Numbered from the stretch's first letter, positions 36,369-46,216 are shown. The stretch is DNA of 56,905 bases from Akkermansia sp. (GCA_017477935.1 JAFVIC010000024.1:1-56905), one strand, 5' to 3'. Notes: generated by a model not told the origin, from the letters alone. Made by a program: numbers and translations.

Positions 36369-37823
36369 TTAACGGCTGTAGTTGCCGGGGTCCTGAGTGA
36401 TGGTGACATCGTGCGGGTGGCTTTCCTGCAGACCACCGGCGGTGATGCGCACGAAACGGGCGTGCTCACGCAGCTCCTGCAGGTTCTTGGCACCCAGGTA
36501 GCCCATGCCGGAGCGCAGACCGCCCACGAGCTGGAAGATGACGTCGGCGAGCATGCCCTTGTAGGGTACACGAGCCTCCACACCCTCGGCCACCAGCTTG
36601 CCGCTGCCGTTCTGGCCGTAGCGGTCGCCGGAGCCGGCACGCATCGCGCCCAGTGAGCCCATGCCGCGGTAGGTCTTGAAGTTGCGACCCTGGTAGTGCA
36701 CGATGGCACCGGGGCTTTCCTCACAACCGGCAAGCATGCCACCCATCATGATAAGGTCAGCACCGGCGGCCAGAGCCTTCACGGCATCGCCCGAGTAGCG
36801 TATGCCGCCGTCAGCAATCACGGTTACACCGGCAGGGCGGGCAACGGTTGCTACCTCCTGAATGGCGGTGAACTGGGGCATACCCACGCCGGAGATGATG
36901 CGGGTGGTGCAGATGGAACCGGGACCCACGCCTACCTTGATGGCGCTGGCACCGGCGGAGATGAGGTCGCGGGCGCCGTCCTGGGTGACCACGTTACCGG
37001 CCACCACGGGCTTGCCCAGCTCGCGCAGTTTCTCGATGACGTGCAGCACTCGGCTGGTGTGGCCGGTGGCGGCGTCGATAAACAGGGCATCCGCCCCGGC
37101 ATCGATTACAGCCTGAGCGCGTGCCATGAACTCCGGGCCCGGGCCTACGGCTGCACCGCAACGCAGGCGGCCGAGCTCGTCCTTGGTGGATTCTTGGAAA
37201 GCCTCGCGCTTGCGGATGTCGGTGTCGGTAATCAGGCCGACCAGACAGCCCTTGTCGTCAACGAGGGGGAGCTTTTCAATGCGGTTGGAGTAGAGAATCT
37301 TACGGGCCTCTTCCTGCGTGGTGGCAGGGGTGCCGGTGATGAGACGGCTCATGGGGGTCATCACATCGGCAACGGTCAGTTTTTCAAGGTCGTGACCATC
37401 GACCACTCGCATGTCGCGCCCGGTGATGATACCTACCAGCAGGTTACCCTCGGCCACGACGGGCAGACCGGAGAAACCGTTCTCGAGCATGATTCCCTTC
37501 ACGCGGCTCAGGCTCATGTCGCTCGTGACAGTGAGCGGCTTGGTGATAACTGCGTTTTCAAAGCGCTTGACCTTGGCCACCATGGCAGCCTGGTCGTCAA
37601 TGCGGTTGTTACGGTGGATGACACCCAGACCACCCTCACGAGCCATGGCGATGGCCATGTCGACCTCCGTCACCGTATCCATGGGGGCGGAGAGGATGGG
37701 CAGGCGGAGCGGGAAGCCCGCGCAGAGTTGAGAAGAGGGGTCGGCCTCGCCGGGAAGAATGGTGCTCAGGCAAGGAAGCAGGAGCACGTCGTCAAATGTA
37801 AGTCCAAGCTGAATTTCTGCCAT
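36369..37823 (-). CDS. guaB: IMP dehydrogenase
   Basis: 484 residues from [10 protein letters not shown]; eight more codons are open upstream but the promoter argues for this start. The enzyme oxidises IMP to XMP, the committed step to GMP. Features in order: TFDDVLLLP, two CBS domains (about 95-205), the catalytic cysteine in [23 protein letters not shown], and the mobile flap [20 protein letters not shown] box (37831-37836) lies 7 bases before the ATG, with TTGCAA at 37852-37857 at a short 15-base spacing, so the mRNA is probably nearly leaderless. It is monocistronic with a clear terminator. Confidence 0.96.
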   Translation of the reverse strand: MAEIQLGLTFDDVLLLPCLSTILPGEADPSSQLCAGFPLRLPILSAPMDTVTEVDMAIAMAREGGLGVIHRNNRIDDQAAMVAKVKRFENAVITKPLTVTSDMSLSRVKGIMLENGFSGLPVVAEGNLLVGIITGRDMRVVDGHDLEKLTVADVMTPMSRLITGTPATTQEEARKILYSNRIEKLPLVDDKGCLVGLITDTDIRKREAFQESTKDELGRLRCGAAVGPGPEFMARAQAVIDAGADALFIDAATGHTSRVLHVIEKLRELGKPVVAGNVVTQDGARDLISAGASAIKVGVGPGSICTTRIISGVGMPQFTAIQEVATVARPAGVTVIADGGIRYSGDAVKALAAGADLIMMGGMLAGCEESPGAIVHYQGRNFKTYRGMGSLGAMRAGSGDRYGQNGSGKLVAEGVEARVPYKGMLADVIFQLVGGLRSGMGYLGAKNLQELREHARFVRITAGGLQESHPHDVTITQDPGNYSR

Positions 37824-37940
37824 AGCGGAGGATATAACGGCGCGCACCCTTTTGCAAGCCTAATCTGACAAAATCGTGCATTTTTTTTCATTTTGGGGGT
37901 ATCTGTACGTCATTTTGAGGGGGTAGAAGGTGTGCGGAGG

Positions 37941-37969
37941 TTGACGTAGCGTGCGAATTCGTGTAGACT
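37941..37969 (+). promoter_or_regulatory. Promoter giving a leaderless ispE mRNA
   Basis: TTGACG (37941-37946), 17 bases, TAGACT (37964-37969), then 6 bases and the ATG at 37976. Same geometry as the promoter at 30148. Confidence 0.7.
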
Positions 37970-37975
37970 AGGCGC

Positions 37976-38830
37976 ATGAGCAAGGGCACAACGACGACCT
38001 ATCTGGCACCGGCGAAAATCAATCTCTCACTCCGTGTAACGGGCAAGCGCGATGACGGCTACCACAACGTGGATATCCTGATGGCGAAGCTCGACCTGAC
38101 AGACAGTCTCGATTTCCACAATTCGCGCACCACCACCTTGCAGTGCGACATGCCCGGTGTGCCGACGGATGAAAGCAACCTGGTCATCAAAGCCGTTCGT
38201 GAGTTTGAGAAGGCCTACGGTCGCAAGGCTAAGCAGAAAATCACCCTTACCAAGAATATCCCCCATGGTGCCGGGCTTGGCGGTGGCTCGGCGGATGCCG
38301 CTATCACCCTGCGTGCCTGCAACGACATCATCGGCACCAATTACAGTGACGAGGAACTCAGCACCATGGCGGCCGCTCTCGGCAGTGATGTGCCCTTCTT
38401 CCTCAACCCCGTCATCAGCCGCTGCACCGGTCGCGGTGAGATTGTGACCCCCGAGCCTGAGCTGGCGGAGTGGAGCAGCCCCATTGTGCTGCTCAAACCG
38501 CAGTTTGCAGTTTCAACCCCCAGTGCATATAAACTGCTGCGAGGGGCACACCGTATAAAGGGTGTGAATTACAACCCCCAGGTGATTGACGGTATCAAGC
38601 TGGTCAATGAACTTGAGCGCGCCGTTTTCACCAAGTTCCCCGTACTGGGTTTCACTAAGATGTGGTTGCTCGGGCAGCCCGGTGTGCGCGCTGCACTCAT
38701 GTGCGGCAGCGGTTCCACCCTCTTTGCCCTGACAGAAACCCCCGAGCAGGCTCTCGCCGTGGCTGAGGCCGCGCGTGCCGAGCTCGACCCCACTCTCTGG
38801 AGCTACTGCGGCCGTGTGAACCCGCAGTAA
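37976..38830 (+). CDS. ispE: 4-diphosphocytidyl-2-C-methyl-D-erythritol kinase
   Basis: 284 residues, normal for IspE. It phosphorylates the 2-hydroxyl of CDP-methylerythritol in the MEP pathway to isoprenoids. The N-terminal APAKINLSLRVTGKRDDGYH, the GHMP ATP loop PHGAGLGGGSADAA and SDVPFFLNP are diagnostic. The ending with MCGSGSTLFAL is the third GHMP motif. No other MEP gene is nearby. Expression is from a leaderless-type promoter. Confidence 0.96.
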   Translation: MSKGTTTTYLAPAKINLSLRVTGKRDDGYHNVDILMAKLDLTDSLDFHNSRTTTLQCDMPGVPTDESNLVIKAVREFEKAYGRKAKQKITLTKNIPHGAGLGGGSADAAITLRACNDIIGTNYSDEELSTMAAALGSDVPFFLNPVISRCTGRGEIVTPEPELAEWSSPIVLLKPQFAVSTPSAYKLLRGAHRIKGVNYNPQVIDGIKLVNELERAVFTKFPVLGFTKMWLLGQPGVRAALMCGSGSTLFALTETPEQALAVAEAARAELDPTLWSYCGRVNPQ

Positions 38831-38913
38831 CTCTGTAAAGCTGGGATAGCTCTTGATTACTGCTATTACTTGTGGTGGCTACCGGAGTTTATCTTCGGAC
38901 GCATCTCTGGTGT

Positions 38914-39603
38914 TCACAGCAGGAATTTGGTAAAGGCTTTTCGCAGAGTAGGTGCAAAGGGGCTACCGATAACTGTTTTCGAAATACAATACTGTCGAGC
39001 TCGTTGTTCTTTTTCTTCTGCGGTAAGCAGGGGTAATTGATGTATTTTTTGAAGGTTATTCAGAATTTGGAGTCGTTCGAAACAGAGCGCTTTATGGTTG
39101 ATATTTAATAAAATGCATGTATCTTTCACGCGTTTCTCATCAGCGGAAGAAATTCCCTGAGCGGGTATGATTGAGCCATCGTCGAAATCGATATCGAACA
39201 GGTGTCTGTGATTTTCTGTGGGCAGAATAGGAAGTTCGCGATTACCTTTGCGCTCACCACATGATTTCACACGCTCTTGTTCAGTTGAGCAGCTGAGCGC
39301 CAGATTAGAGTAGGTGAGTGTCAAATCAGGGTAATTTTGTCTGCTACGAAGGTGTTCTATGTGGCGATTTCGCTCATTATTCTGCCGTTCAGATTCAATT
39401 GTAAATATTCTGCGTTCGCAATAAACACACAGCCCTTCCTGCATTCGGTGAAGCGCACGTACAAGTGATTGATTACTCCTTTCTGTGTATTCGAAATCTC
39501 TATATTGCTTCCAGATAGCTGTTCCTGAACTGTAAGGAGGTGGATTTAGAGCTCTGAAACAACGTAGCACTTGGGGTTCTGTGTCGTGGTTCAGTTCTAA
39601 CAT
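38914..39603 (-). CDS. ptuB: Septu defence HNH endonuclease
   Basis: 229 residues from MLELNHDTEP; 4 bases separate it from the ptuA stop. The HNH core is visible: CVYCERRI near residue 80, then RHIEHLRSRQNYPD and YSNLALSC, with the His, second His and downstream Cys of the zinc-containing type. In Septu the HNH protein degrades DNA when released or activated by the ATPase. A relative is the HNH protein of retron-type systems, but no reverse transcriptase is present here. The gene is AT-richer than its neighbours, as expected for a transferred module. Confidence 0.85.
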   Translation of the reverse strand: MLELNHDTEPQVLRCFRALNPPPYSSGTAIWKQYRDFEYTERSNQSLVRALHRMQEGLCVYCERRIFTIESERQNNERNRHIEHLRSRQNYPDLTLTYSNLALSCSTEQERVKSCGERKGNRELPILPTENHRHLFDIDFDDGSIIPAQGISSADEKRVKDTCILLNINHKALCFERLQILNNLQKIHQLPLLTAEEKEQRARQYCISKTVIGSPFAPTLRKAFTKFLL

Positions 39604-39607
39604 GTTA

Positions 39608-40945
39608 TCAGTTGCTGTAAGGAGCCATAAACTTCCAGAAATCAACATCGGATTCCATAATGTCGATTCCATGTGCCGAGAGCTCTAATCTGAGACGGTC
39701 TCCCTCTGCGAATTTGCCATTGCGGTAGAGCTGTTGAAGCTTTGCAATGAGCGGTTTTTCTTCAACATCGGGTACGGGATTGACGTTAAAGATATGGGTT
39801 AACGATAGTGAGGCCGATTGCGCGTATGGGTTTGTTTCAGGCTGATAGACCTGAGCTGTTCCATTTTCCTCCGTGGTTATGATTCGAATCTGTTCTTTGC
39901 GCAGAGTGCTCAGTACCTGTGGGGAATGGGTGGATATTACAAACTGAACCTTGGGGAAAATTTTTGTGTAAACTCGTATAATATGTTGTTGCCAATCAGG
40001 GTGCAGGAACATATCTATTTCGTCAATCATGACAAACCCGCTGATATTTTCGAGTAAATCCGGTGGAGCAACCGGATTGATTCTCACTGCGCGATGTACT
40101 AGATCTGTAATCAGACTCAGTACACTCTGTATACCGTCACTCAGCTGGCTGTAGCACAAGGTGCCCTGATTTTCATGCTCCAACGAGAGATCGTTGTGGA
40201 TAAAATCCCACTTCAGGTTGTGCCAGCCGACATGTTCAAGAGCTATATTTACGGCATGTTTAACAATGGAGAGCTGATTGGAAAGTTGGGTATGCAAACT
40301 GCTGCCTACAGACTCTTGCATCACCTGGGTCGTGAGAGATTTGTACCAATCTTTGAAGATTCGGATGTAAGAACCGGAGGTCAGGCAATCCATGTATCCT
40401 TCAAAACGGTCGGCTCGTCGAACCTTGCGTTTTTGGGTCAATCGAAGTTTGTTGAATTGCCGTTGGGTGTCGTAAAAAGCTATGAGGGGTGCAACGGGAT
40501 AAGGTGCTGCATTATCGCAGTCCGCTGCAGATGACTTGCTGAGGAACTGACGAGCTGCTTGTTGAAGTTCCAACGCATTTGAAATGCGAGTTCGGGTATC
40601 TTCCCCATATGAGCGCTCCCGCTGCCAGAAAATAGTTTTATGGCCGATTGTTCCGCGGCAGTGTATTTCAACATCACCTGAGGCGGGAGTCATGCCGCCA
40701 CCTTGCTGTTTAACTAAACGGTGATCAGCTATATTGAACCCCCTGATTCCTGACTCAACGTTGAATTGCTGAATAAACAGTGAACATCCGACTGCCAGTG
40801 CAGAGAGTACTGCCGACTTACCTCCGCCGTTAGGGGCTGTAAGTGCGGTGACACTTTTATCGAATATCATGTTTAATTGAGCGAACTTTCGATAATTGAG
40901 CAGTTCGATTTCTTCAATCGAAAAAGTGTAATAGTCAAACTCCAT
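39608..40945 (-). CDS. ptuA: Septu defence AAA/ABC-type ATPase
   Basis: 445 residues from MEFDYYTFSI; upstream codons overlap the promoter and putA. The SMC/OLD-like ATPase has Walker A TAPNGGGKSAVL near residue 35, the ABC signature-like YSQLSDGIQSV, Walker B GFVMIDEIDMF and the His switch in VISTHSPQVL. A middle helical insertion carries the rest. Paired with an adjacent HNH gene this is the published two-gene Septu layout; the ATPase senses infection and controls the nuclease. An OLD nuclease (Toprim) domain is absent, which supports PtuA over Gabija GajA. Confidence 0.85.
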   Translation of the reverse strand: MEFDYYTFSIEEIELLNYRKFAQLNMIFDKSVTALTAPNGGGKSAVLSALAVGCSLFIQQFNVESGIRGFNIADHRLVKQQGGGMTPASGDVEIHCRGTIGHKTIFWQRERSYGEDTRTRISNALELQQAARQFLSKSSAADCDNAAPYPVAPLIAFYDTQRQFNKLRLTQKRKVRRADRFEGYMDCLTSGSYIRIFKDWYKSLTTQVMQESVGSSLHTQLSNQLSIVKHAVNIALEHVGWHNLKWDFIHNDLSLEHENQGTLCYSQLSDGIQSVLSLITDLVHRAVRINPVAPPDLLENISGFVMIDEIDMFLHPDWQQHIIRVYTKIFPKVQFVISTHSPQVLSTLRKEQIRIITTEENGTAQVYQPETNPYAQSASLSLTHIFNVNPVPDVEEKPLIAKLQQLYRNGKFAEGDRLRLELSAHGIDIMESDVDFWKFMAPYSN

Positions 40946-40955
40946 ACCGTTCGCT

Positions 40956-40983
40956 ATTTTATCGTTTTCCCCTAATTTGTCAA
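40956..40983 (-). promoter_or_regulatory. Promoter of the Septu operon
   Basis: On the minus strand TTGACA (40978-40983), 16 bases, TAAAAT (40956-40961), 10 bases before the ATG at 40945. It lies in the short gap after putA. Confidence 0.6.
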
Positions 40984-40992
40984 GTGACTGTT

Positions 40993-43900
40993 TTATAACG
41001 GTGTATATCTCGTGTTTGTGCGGCGGGTCAGGGTGTGTTCCTGCAGGCACTGTAGCAGCTCCAGTCGGCCGTTGGCCAGAACTGAGGTGCGTGAAAGACG
41101 CAACCCGCAGGCTATAGCGATGGCGGCTGAGGTGTCATCTGCCGCGGGGTCACGCACCACCACTCCGTCAGCGGCGAGCGAGGGGAAGCGGTTTTCAAAC
41201 TCCTCGCGGTTTTCCACGCGGGCGGATATGCCGAGTTCCTGTATGGTGCGGGGCATCCACGGGCGCATGGTGGCTGTGCTCAGCTGCACGGTGCAGCCGG
41301 CTTTCAGCGCAGCCATCAGGGCTATGGCGAGGTCGGTGTCGGCAGTTTCTTTTTCAGCGCGCAGGCAGATGCTCAGCGGGCTATAGCTCAGCTCAGTGGG
41401 TTCCCCGGGGTGGTTGCAGATGAGCTTGGTGATGCCGAACTCATTTTCCCACCAGTATGAGATGGAATCGGCGGCTGTGGTCAGGCGCATAGCCTCATCG
41501 GGGCCGGGTTTGGGAACGAGGGTTTCCCACGGGGCGAAGGGCATGTTGCGCTGCCGGCCGCGGCGCTGCGGGCGGGCGTTTTCCTGCCAGGTAGCGAGCG
41601 CGGTGAGGAAGTTCGGGCCGCCGGGCAGCGGTGTGGAACCGGGACCGGAGGTGTGGGTGGAGCCGAAGGGGCGCAGCCCCGGGCGTGCGGACGGACAGCA
41701 GTTAATGCAAAGGTGGGCCGTGGAATCGCTGAGTGCCTGTTGCCAGCTCCGGGTATCAGCTTCGACGGTTGAGTAGATTGCGGCAGCACTGCCGTGCGAC
41801 AGCTCGCGCTGCAGAGCAGCGGCGGCGGCTGTACTTTCAACGCGCATGAGGGCGAGTATGGGCAGGCCGGCGATGGTTTTCAGCTCAGGGCTATCGCTGT
41901 TCAACCCGGTGATGATGCCGGGGTACCAGGTGATGGACCCTATTTCGCGTGTGTGGGGCTGCACAACCCAGTTGAGTGCCGAGCTCTCGGTCTTGCTGTA
42001 ATTGAGCAGGGCGGATTGCTCGGGGGTCAACAGGGTGGGCAGGGAGCCTAGTTGGGCTTCTTCACGGTTGCCGGGTTCGGCGCGCAGGCTGCTGACGGCA
42101 TCTTTGAGCGCGTTGGTGAAAAGGTGGTTGTCGTACACATCGGCATGCACCAGCAGCACGTGGGGCGCTGTGGGGCAGCTGCCGGAGCGGCGGAAGGCGG
42201 CGGTGCAGAGGTCACGTATGGCCTGTTGCCAGTCACCGCGCGGGGCGATGTAGACACTGGTGCCGCCGCCGGGGGTGCTGCTGAGAGTGGCGGTGGGTTT
42301 GCCTGTGGCCACTCGCTGCACAATATCGGGGTTCAGGCCGGTGAGCACGCCGTCCACCTGCGGGGCGGTCATGAGTTTGAGGGCGATTTCGTTGTCGAGG
42401 CCGGGCAGCAACTGCAGCGGGGCAATACCGCTCTCGCGCATGATGGCGGTGAGTTTGTGAGCCAGCAGGGTGGTGTAGGCTGCAGGTTTGTAGATAATAC
42501 TGTTGCCCATGGCGTGGGCAGCTGCTATACCTGCCACAGCTTCGGTCAGGGGGTGTACGTTGCCGGGAGCTACCACGATGACGCCGAGCGGTTCGGGGAA
42601 GGTGCCATCGCGCAGGCCGTCGGCTGCGGCACTTTGCTCGTAGTAGCGTGCGGCGTCGATAGCGTTGCGCAGTTCTTCCTCGGCATCGGCATAGGTGAAC
42701 CCGGCATCTCGCACCAGCAGGGCAGCCAGTTCGGTGCGGTGTTTGCCGAGTTTGCGTGCCAGGCGCAGCAGGTTGTTCAGGCGATCCTCTTCGGTCAGAG
42801 TGTCTTGCCCGACGGACTGCGCTGCCAGGTGTACTGCTTTGTTGACGGTGTCGAAGTCTGCGCCGATAAAGCGGTAATCTTCCAGACCGGGGGTAATGAG
42901 GGAGCGGTGTATGCAGGTAAGGGGGCTTGATTCCTCGCAATCACCGATGATGAGCGGCAGCGGGTCCTGGCGGCGCTCCAGCTCGGCAGTGGCGGCGGCG
43001 TAAAAGGCATCCGTCGCGGCACGGTCCGTGCACTGCAGGGTGCTGCCGGTGAATTCGGTGGGAGTGGGGGCGGAGCCGTCGGTGGGGGATTCCTCGCGCC
43101 CGCTCAGGGCGGCCAGGAAGTGCTGGCGCATGCGTGCCCAGCCCATGTCAGCCGGTTCGACGGAGTAACCATTGGTCAGGTATCCGTCCGGGCGTGAGAG
43201 TTCATTGACCAGTTCGAGCAGGTAGCCTTCAAAACCGTAGATGTCGCCTTCCTCAGCCGAGGTGCCGATGGTGAGCACGACCTGTGCCCCCTGTGTGGCC
43301 AGCATACGCCCCAGGTGGTTGCCCAGCCCGGCGCGGAAGATGAAGGGCGGCAGGCCTTTGCGGCCGCTGCGACCCCAGTCGAGCAGGGCGTAGGCCAGGT
43401 CGAAGGGGTTGTGCGTGGCGATTACGGGGGTGATGGCGCTCTTCTTGCAGCTGATAGCCTGGTGCACCAGTTGTTTGTAGCGGGACTCCGTGGCCGCTTT
43501 ATTCGGTGCGGCAGCGCTTTCCTTACCGTAGATGAAGGCGCACTCGCGCTCGCTGCTCAGGGCTGAGCCCTTGGTGAGCATGACTTTCAGCGGGCTGCCG
43601 CCCTTGGCGGCACGGGCGGTGGCCCATTCGCACAGCTCGCGCAGCAGGGCCGGGGCGGCGTTCAGATAGGCCGGTAGTTCCAGTATGACGTCGGCTTTGT
43701 AGAGCTTACGGTTGCTCAGGGCGCGCTTACAACCCTCTATCACGATAGGCAGCAGGGCGGAATTGCCGGCCTCGACGATAACCGGTCGGGTGTTTTCGCG
43801 GTTGCTGATGGCCTGCAGCAGTTCGCTGAGTTTGTTGCTCAGCTCGGCAGCACCTGTGGCGGGAGAGCAGGGGCTCAGGGCGGGGCAGAGTCGCAGGGGC

Positions 43901-44484
43901 TGCACAACCAGGCCGGTTTCGGGGTGGTCTGTGGTCAGTCGCGTGAGGTTTTCGAGGTACTTCTCCACTCCCTTGTTGCCGAAGACAGCCGGGGTGAGCG
44001 GATTGAGCGCCAAGGTCAGCTTGTCTGCCGTCAGTTCACGGACGTGCCGGCGTGCTTTGTCACCCTGGGGCAGGGTAAGCTCACCAAAGGTGGCACGGAA
44101 TATGCGGCGCACCTCGGCCATGGCTGCGCTCTGTATGCTGCCGGCGGCCATGGTAGCCGCGCGGAACCGTATGCGAGCCATTGTGCTGAAGAGGGTGGGT
44201 ACCCCGCCATATTGCGCAATAAGGGCGCGCAGGTTGTCCGCCTGCAGGTGCTGCGGGGCATGCAGTACCTCCGCGCAAAAGCTGCGCAGGAATTCGCGGT
44301 TGCCTGCATCTGTCGCCAGGCGGCTCAGGGCAGCCAGCAGGGTGCGTTCGTCCGATTTCAGGCGCCGCAGTGCTTCAGTGTGCACATCTTGTGCCAAATC
44401 GGCAGCCCGTTGTACCAGGGTACGGTCGTCCCACTTCTTACTTGCTGCCTCCTGTACTTTTGCGCTGATGTCGGAATCACCCAT
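40993..44484 (-). CDS. putA: PutA-like protein with degenerate dehydrogenase active site
   Basis: 1163 residues. PutA joins proline dehydrogenase and pyrroline-5-carboxylate dehydrogenase. The first half follows PutA order: VMLTKGSALSSER (KGAYWD-like), KAATESRYKQL and VIATHNPFDLAYAL. The second half is an aldehyde dehydrogenase fold: EPLGVIVVAPGNVHPLTEAVAG, GNSIIYKPA, and a Cys in RRSGSCPTAPH where the nucleophile is expected. But the usual glutamate motif (ETGGK or ELGGK) reads SSTPGGGTS, without Glu, and the FTGSTEVG-type loop is VLTGLNPD. So P5C oxidation may be lost or changed. The homology is clear; the activity is not. Confidence 0.7.
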   Translation of the reverse strand: MGDSDISAKVQEAASKKWDDRTLVQRAADLAQDVHTEALRRLKSDERTLLAALSRLATDAGNREFLRSFCAEVLHAPQHLQADNLRALIAQYGGVPTLFSTMARIRFRAATMAAGSIQSAAMAEVRRIFRATFGELTLPQGDKARRHVRELTADKLTLALNPLTPAVFGNKGVEKYLENLTRLTTDHPETGLVVQPLRLCPALSPCSPATGAAELSNKLSELLQAISNRENTRPVIVEAGNSALLPIVIEGCKRALSNRKLYKADVILELPAYLNAAPALLRELCEWATARAAKGGSPLKVMLTKGSALSSERECAFIYGKESAAAPNKAATESRYKQLVHQAISCKKSAITPVIATHNPFDLAYALLDWGRSGRKGLPPFIFRAGLGNHLGRMLATQGAQVVLTIGTSAEEGDIYGFEGYLLELVNELSRPDGYLTNGYSVEPADMGWARMRQHFLAALSGREESPTDGSAPTPTEFTGSTLQCTDRAATDAFYAAATAELERRQDPLPLIIGDCEESSPLTCIHRSLITPGLEDYRFIGADFDTVNKAVHLAAQSVGQDTLTEEDRLNNLLRLARKLGKHRTELAALLVRDAGFTYADAEEELRNAIDAARYYEQSAAADGLRDGTFPEPLGVIVVAPGNVHPLTEAVAGIAAAHAMGNSIIYKPAAYTTLLAHKLTAIMRESGIAPLQLLPGLDNEIALKLMTAPQVDGVLTGLNPDIVQRVATGKPTATLSSTPGGGTSVYIAPRGDWQQAIRDLCTAAFRRSGSCPTAPHVLLVHADVYDNHLFTNALKDAVSSLRAEPGNREEAQLGSLPTLLTPEQSALLNYSKTESSALNWVVQPHTREIGSITWYPGIITGLNSDSPELKTIAGLPILALMRVESTAAAAALQRELSHGSAAAIYSTVEADTRSWQQALSDSTAHLCINCCPSARPGLRPFGSTHTSGPGSTPLPGGPNFLTALATWQENARPQRRGRQRNMPFAPWETLVPKPGPDEAMRLTTAADSISYWWENEFGITKLICNHPGEPTELSYSPLSICLRAEKETADTDLAIALMAALKAGCTVQLSTATMRPWMPRTIQELGISARVENREEFENRFPSLAADGVVVRDPAADDTSAAIAIACGLRLSRTSVLANGRLELLQCLQEHTLTRRTNTRYTPL

Positions 44485-44555
44485 AACGTGCGCTTATTCT
44501 ATCTTGTCAAGCGCTCGCATGCAAGTTCAAATTACGGCTTGTTGTGTCAATGGAC

Positions 44556-45260
44556 TTAGTTTTTGATGGCGTTCCAGTCAATCTGGCGTGGCACGAGGTC
44601 GCGGATGAGGGAGCGCAGGTGGTTCTCGGCCTGCTGTTCGGTTATGCCGACTTCTTCACCCCAGTGTGTGCCGATTTGAATGTAGGCCCACCGCTGCACA
44701 CGCCCGGTAACCATGCGGTCCCAGATGTCGCGCCAGGTGCGCACCAGGTGCGAGCTGCACACGGTGTCGCTGCCTACAAACACATAGTAGTGAATGTGGT
44801 AGATGTTGTGACCGGCTTTGTTGTCTACGAGAGTGTTGGAGCTCAGCCGGCGCAGGGTGAGCTTGCGGCCGTCTGCCAGGGTGAGTTCCTCATCGCGCCC
44901 GTTGAGGTTCAGGTGCCCCTGCGCGGGCAGGCAGCGCTCAGGGCGGTGAATGGAGTTGTTCAGGTCACTGCCTGAGTAGACGAATGATACGTTGACCGGA
45001 GGTTCTTCTTTCTCGTAGGTGAAGGGGTTAATGTGGTTGTAGATGGCTTTGCTGAATTTGGTGTCATTTGCCAGGATGGCTCGTTCTTTTTCGCTTTCCT
45101 GGGTTTTGACACCATGCCAGCCGGGTAAGTCATAATCAAGCGGTAATTCCGGGTTAGCGGCTGAGGGGAGCAGCTCCGTGCCTTCGGGCATAAGCGGAAT
45201 CAGGCACAGTATCAACCCCAGCAGTACGGGGGGAAGTATTCGGCGTATGAGGGCTTTCAT
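44556..45260 (-). CDS. Exosortase-associated EpsI-family protein
   Basis: 234 residues. One N-terminal membrane helix (ILPPVLLGLILCLIPLM), then an extracytoplasmic domain of the EpsI (DUF3485) type, with LPGWHGVKT, SGSDLNNSIHRPERCLPAQG and a C-terminal amphipathic stretch. In exosortase systems EpsI is either fused to or next to the exosortase. Its ATG overlaps the exosortase stop by 4 bases, so both are translated from one mRNA. The exact biochemical role of EpsI is not known. Confidence 0.85.
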   Translation of the reverse strand: MKALIRRILPPVLLGLILCLIPLMPEGTELLPSAANPELPLDYDLPGWHGVKTQESEKERAILANDTKFSKAIYNHINPFTYEKEEPPVNVSFVYSGSDLNNSIHRPERCLPAQGHLNLNGRDEELTLADGRKLTLRRLSSNTLVDNKAGHNIYHIHYYVFVGSDTVCSSHLVRTWRDIWDRMVTGRVQRWAYIQIGTHWGEEVGITEQQAENHLRSLIRDLVPRQIDWNAIKN

Positions 45261-46216
45261 GCGGGGGTGTCTCCTTTCTGGGGGGTATTTTGCCTGCGGG
45301 TGACTACCCGGCGCTTATGGATGAAGGGGATTTCGCCGCTCAGCAGACTGTGCAAAATGACCAGCCCGACCAGACTGGCCGGGAAAAAGAACATCAACCC
45401 CGACCAGTCGTGCCAGGTCTTGCCGGCAAAGGCGGGGTCAATGTATTCGGCGCAGATGAATATGCTCGTCACACGGAAGGCGTTGCCCAGTATGGCCAGT
45501 GGCAGGGCGCTCAGTGCCAGAATCAGTCGTTTCCACAGCGCCAGCTTGTCGGCCAGGTAGGCCCAGGCTATCGATATCATCAGCAGGGCCATCAGCGAGC
45601 GCATGCCCGAGCAGCCGCCGGCTATGTTGTAGCTGTCCCAGTTCGATGTGGCAGAGGCCACGGTGGTGCCTTCCAACAGGGTTTCAACTCCGCATACGCC
45701 GGCACCCCAGTGCGCCATCTGCGCGGAAATCTGCTGCATGCCTACTGTTGCCTGCTGAAAGCCCGGCAGGGGGATAGCCATCCACAGAAAGAGGATTGGG
45801 AAAGCTGTCTTCAGCGCAGCTCGTGACCCGAGGTAGCACCATACGGCACCGGAGAGCAGGAAAGGCAGCGCCCCGACTGCTATGCGGGGCTGTTGACTGC
45901 GCGCCGCTACCAGGCACAGAAAACCACCGGCAAGCACCCCCCACAGGCCGTGCAGAGTGGGTTTGGGGAGTTCCCCCCGGATTTTCTGTATGGCGTGCAC
46001 GAACATGTAGCCACTCAGCAGCGGTACCATCCAGCCGTGCTCATAGTCGGTCGACGGGTTCCAGGCGGATACCAGCCAACTCAGTGCAGAATAGTGACCT
46101 TCCACAAATCCGTAATAAAACAGCATGAAATACGCCGTTATGGCCAAATATAGACCAATAGCATACCAATCTGTTGGTTTTAAGTGAGAAATAATAGTTT
46201 TACCTTGTGTGCTCAT
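45257..46216 (-). CDS. Exosortase
   Basis: 319 residues with about eight membrane helices. The catalytic residues of the exosortase/archaeosortase family are in place: Cys in AGGCSGMRSLMALL near residue 201, Arg in LGNAFRVTSI and His in TWHDWSGLMFF. Exosortases cleave PEP-CTERM-type sorting tails and are thought to attach the proteins to surface polysaccharide. No PEP-CTERM protein is evident in the window, so the substrates are elsewhere. The C-terminal tail is basic (HKRRVVTRRQ). It starts 97 bases from the divergent prs gene. Confidence 0.92.
   Translation of the reverse strand: MSTQGKTIISHLKPTDWYAIGLYLAITAYFMLFYYGFVEGHYSALSWLVSAWNPSTDYEHGWMVPLLSGYMFVHAIQKIRGELPKPTLHGLWGVLAGGFLCLVAARSQQPRIAVGALPFLLSGAVWCYLGSRAALKTAFPILFLWMAIPLPGFQQATVGMQQISAQMAHWGAGVCGVETLLEGTTVASATSNWDSYNIAGGCSGMRSLMALLMISIAWAYLADKLALWKRLILALSALPLAILGNAFRVTSIFICAEYIDPAFAGKTWHDWSGLMFFFPASLVGLVILHSLLSGEIPFIHKRRVVTRRQNTPQKGDTPA

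Noticed and set aside
38914..40945. Retron with an ATPase/HNH effector
   Set aside because: No reverse transcriptase gene or structured ncRNA is seen near the pair; the two-gene Septu reading is simpler.
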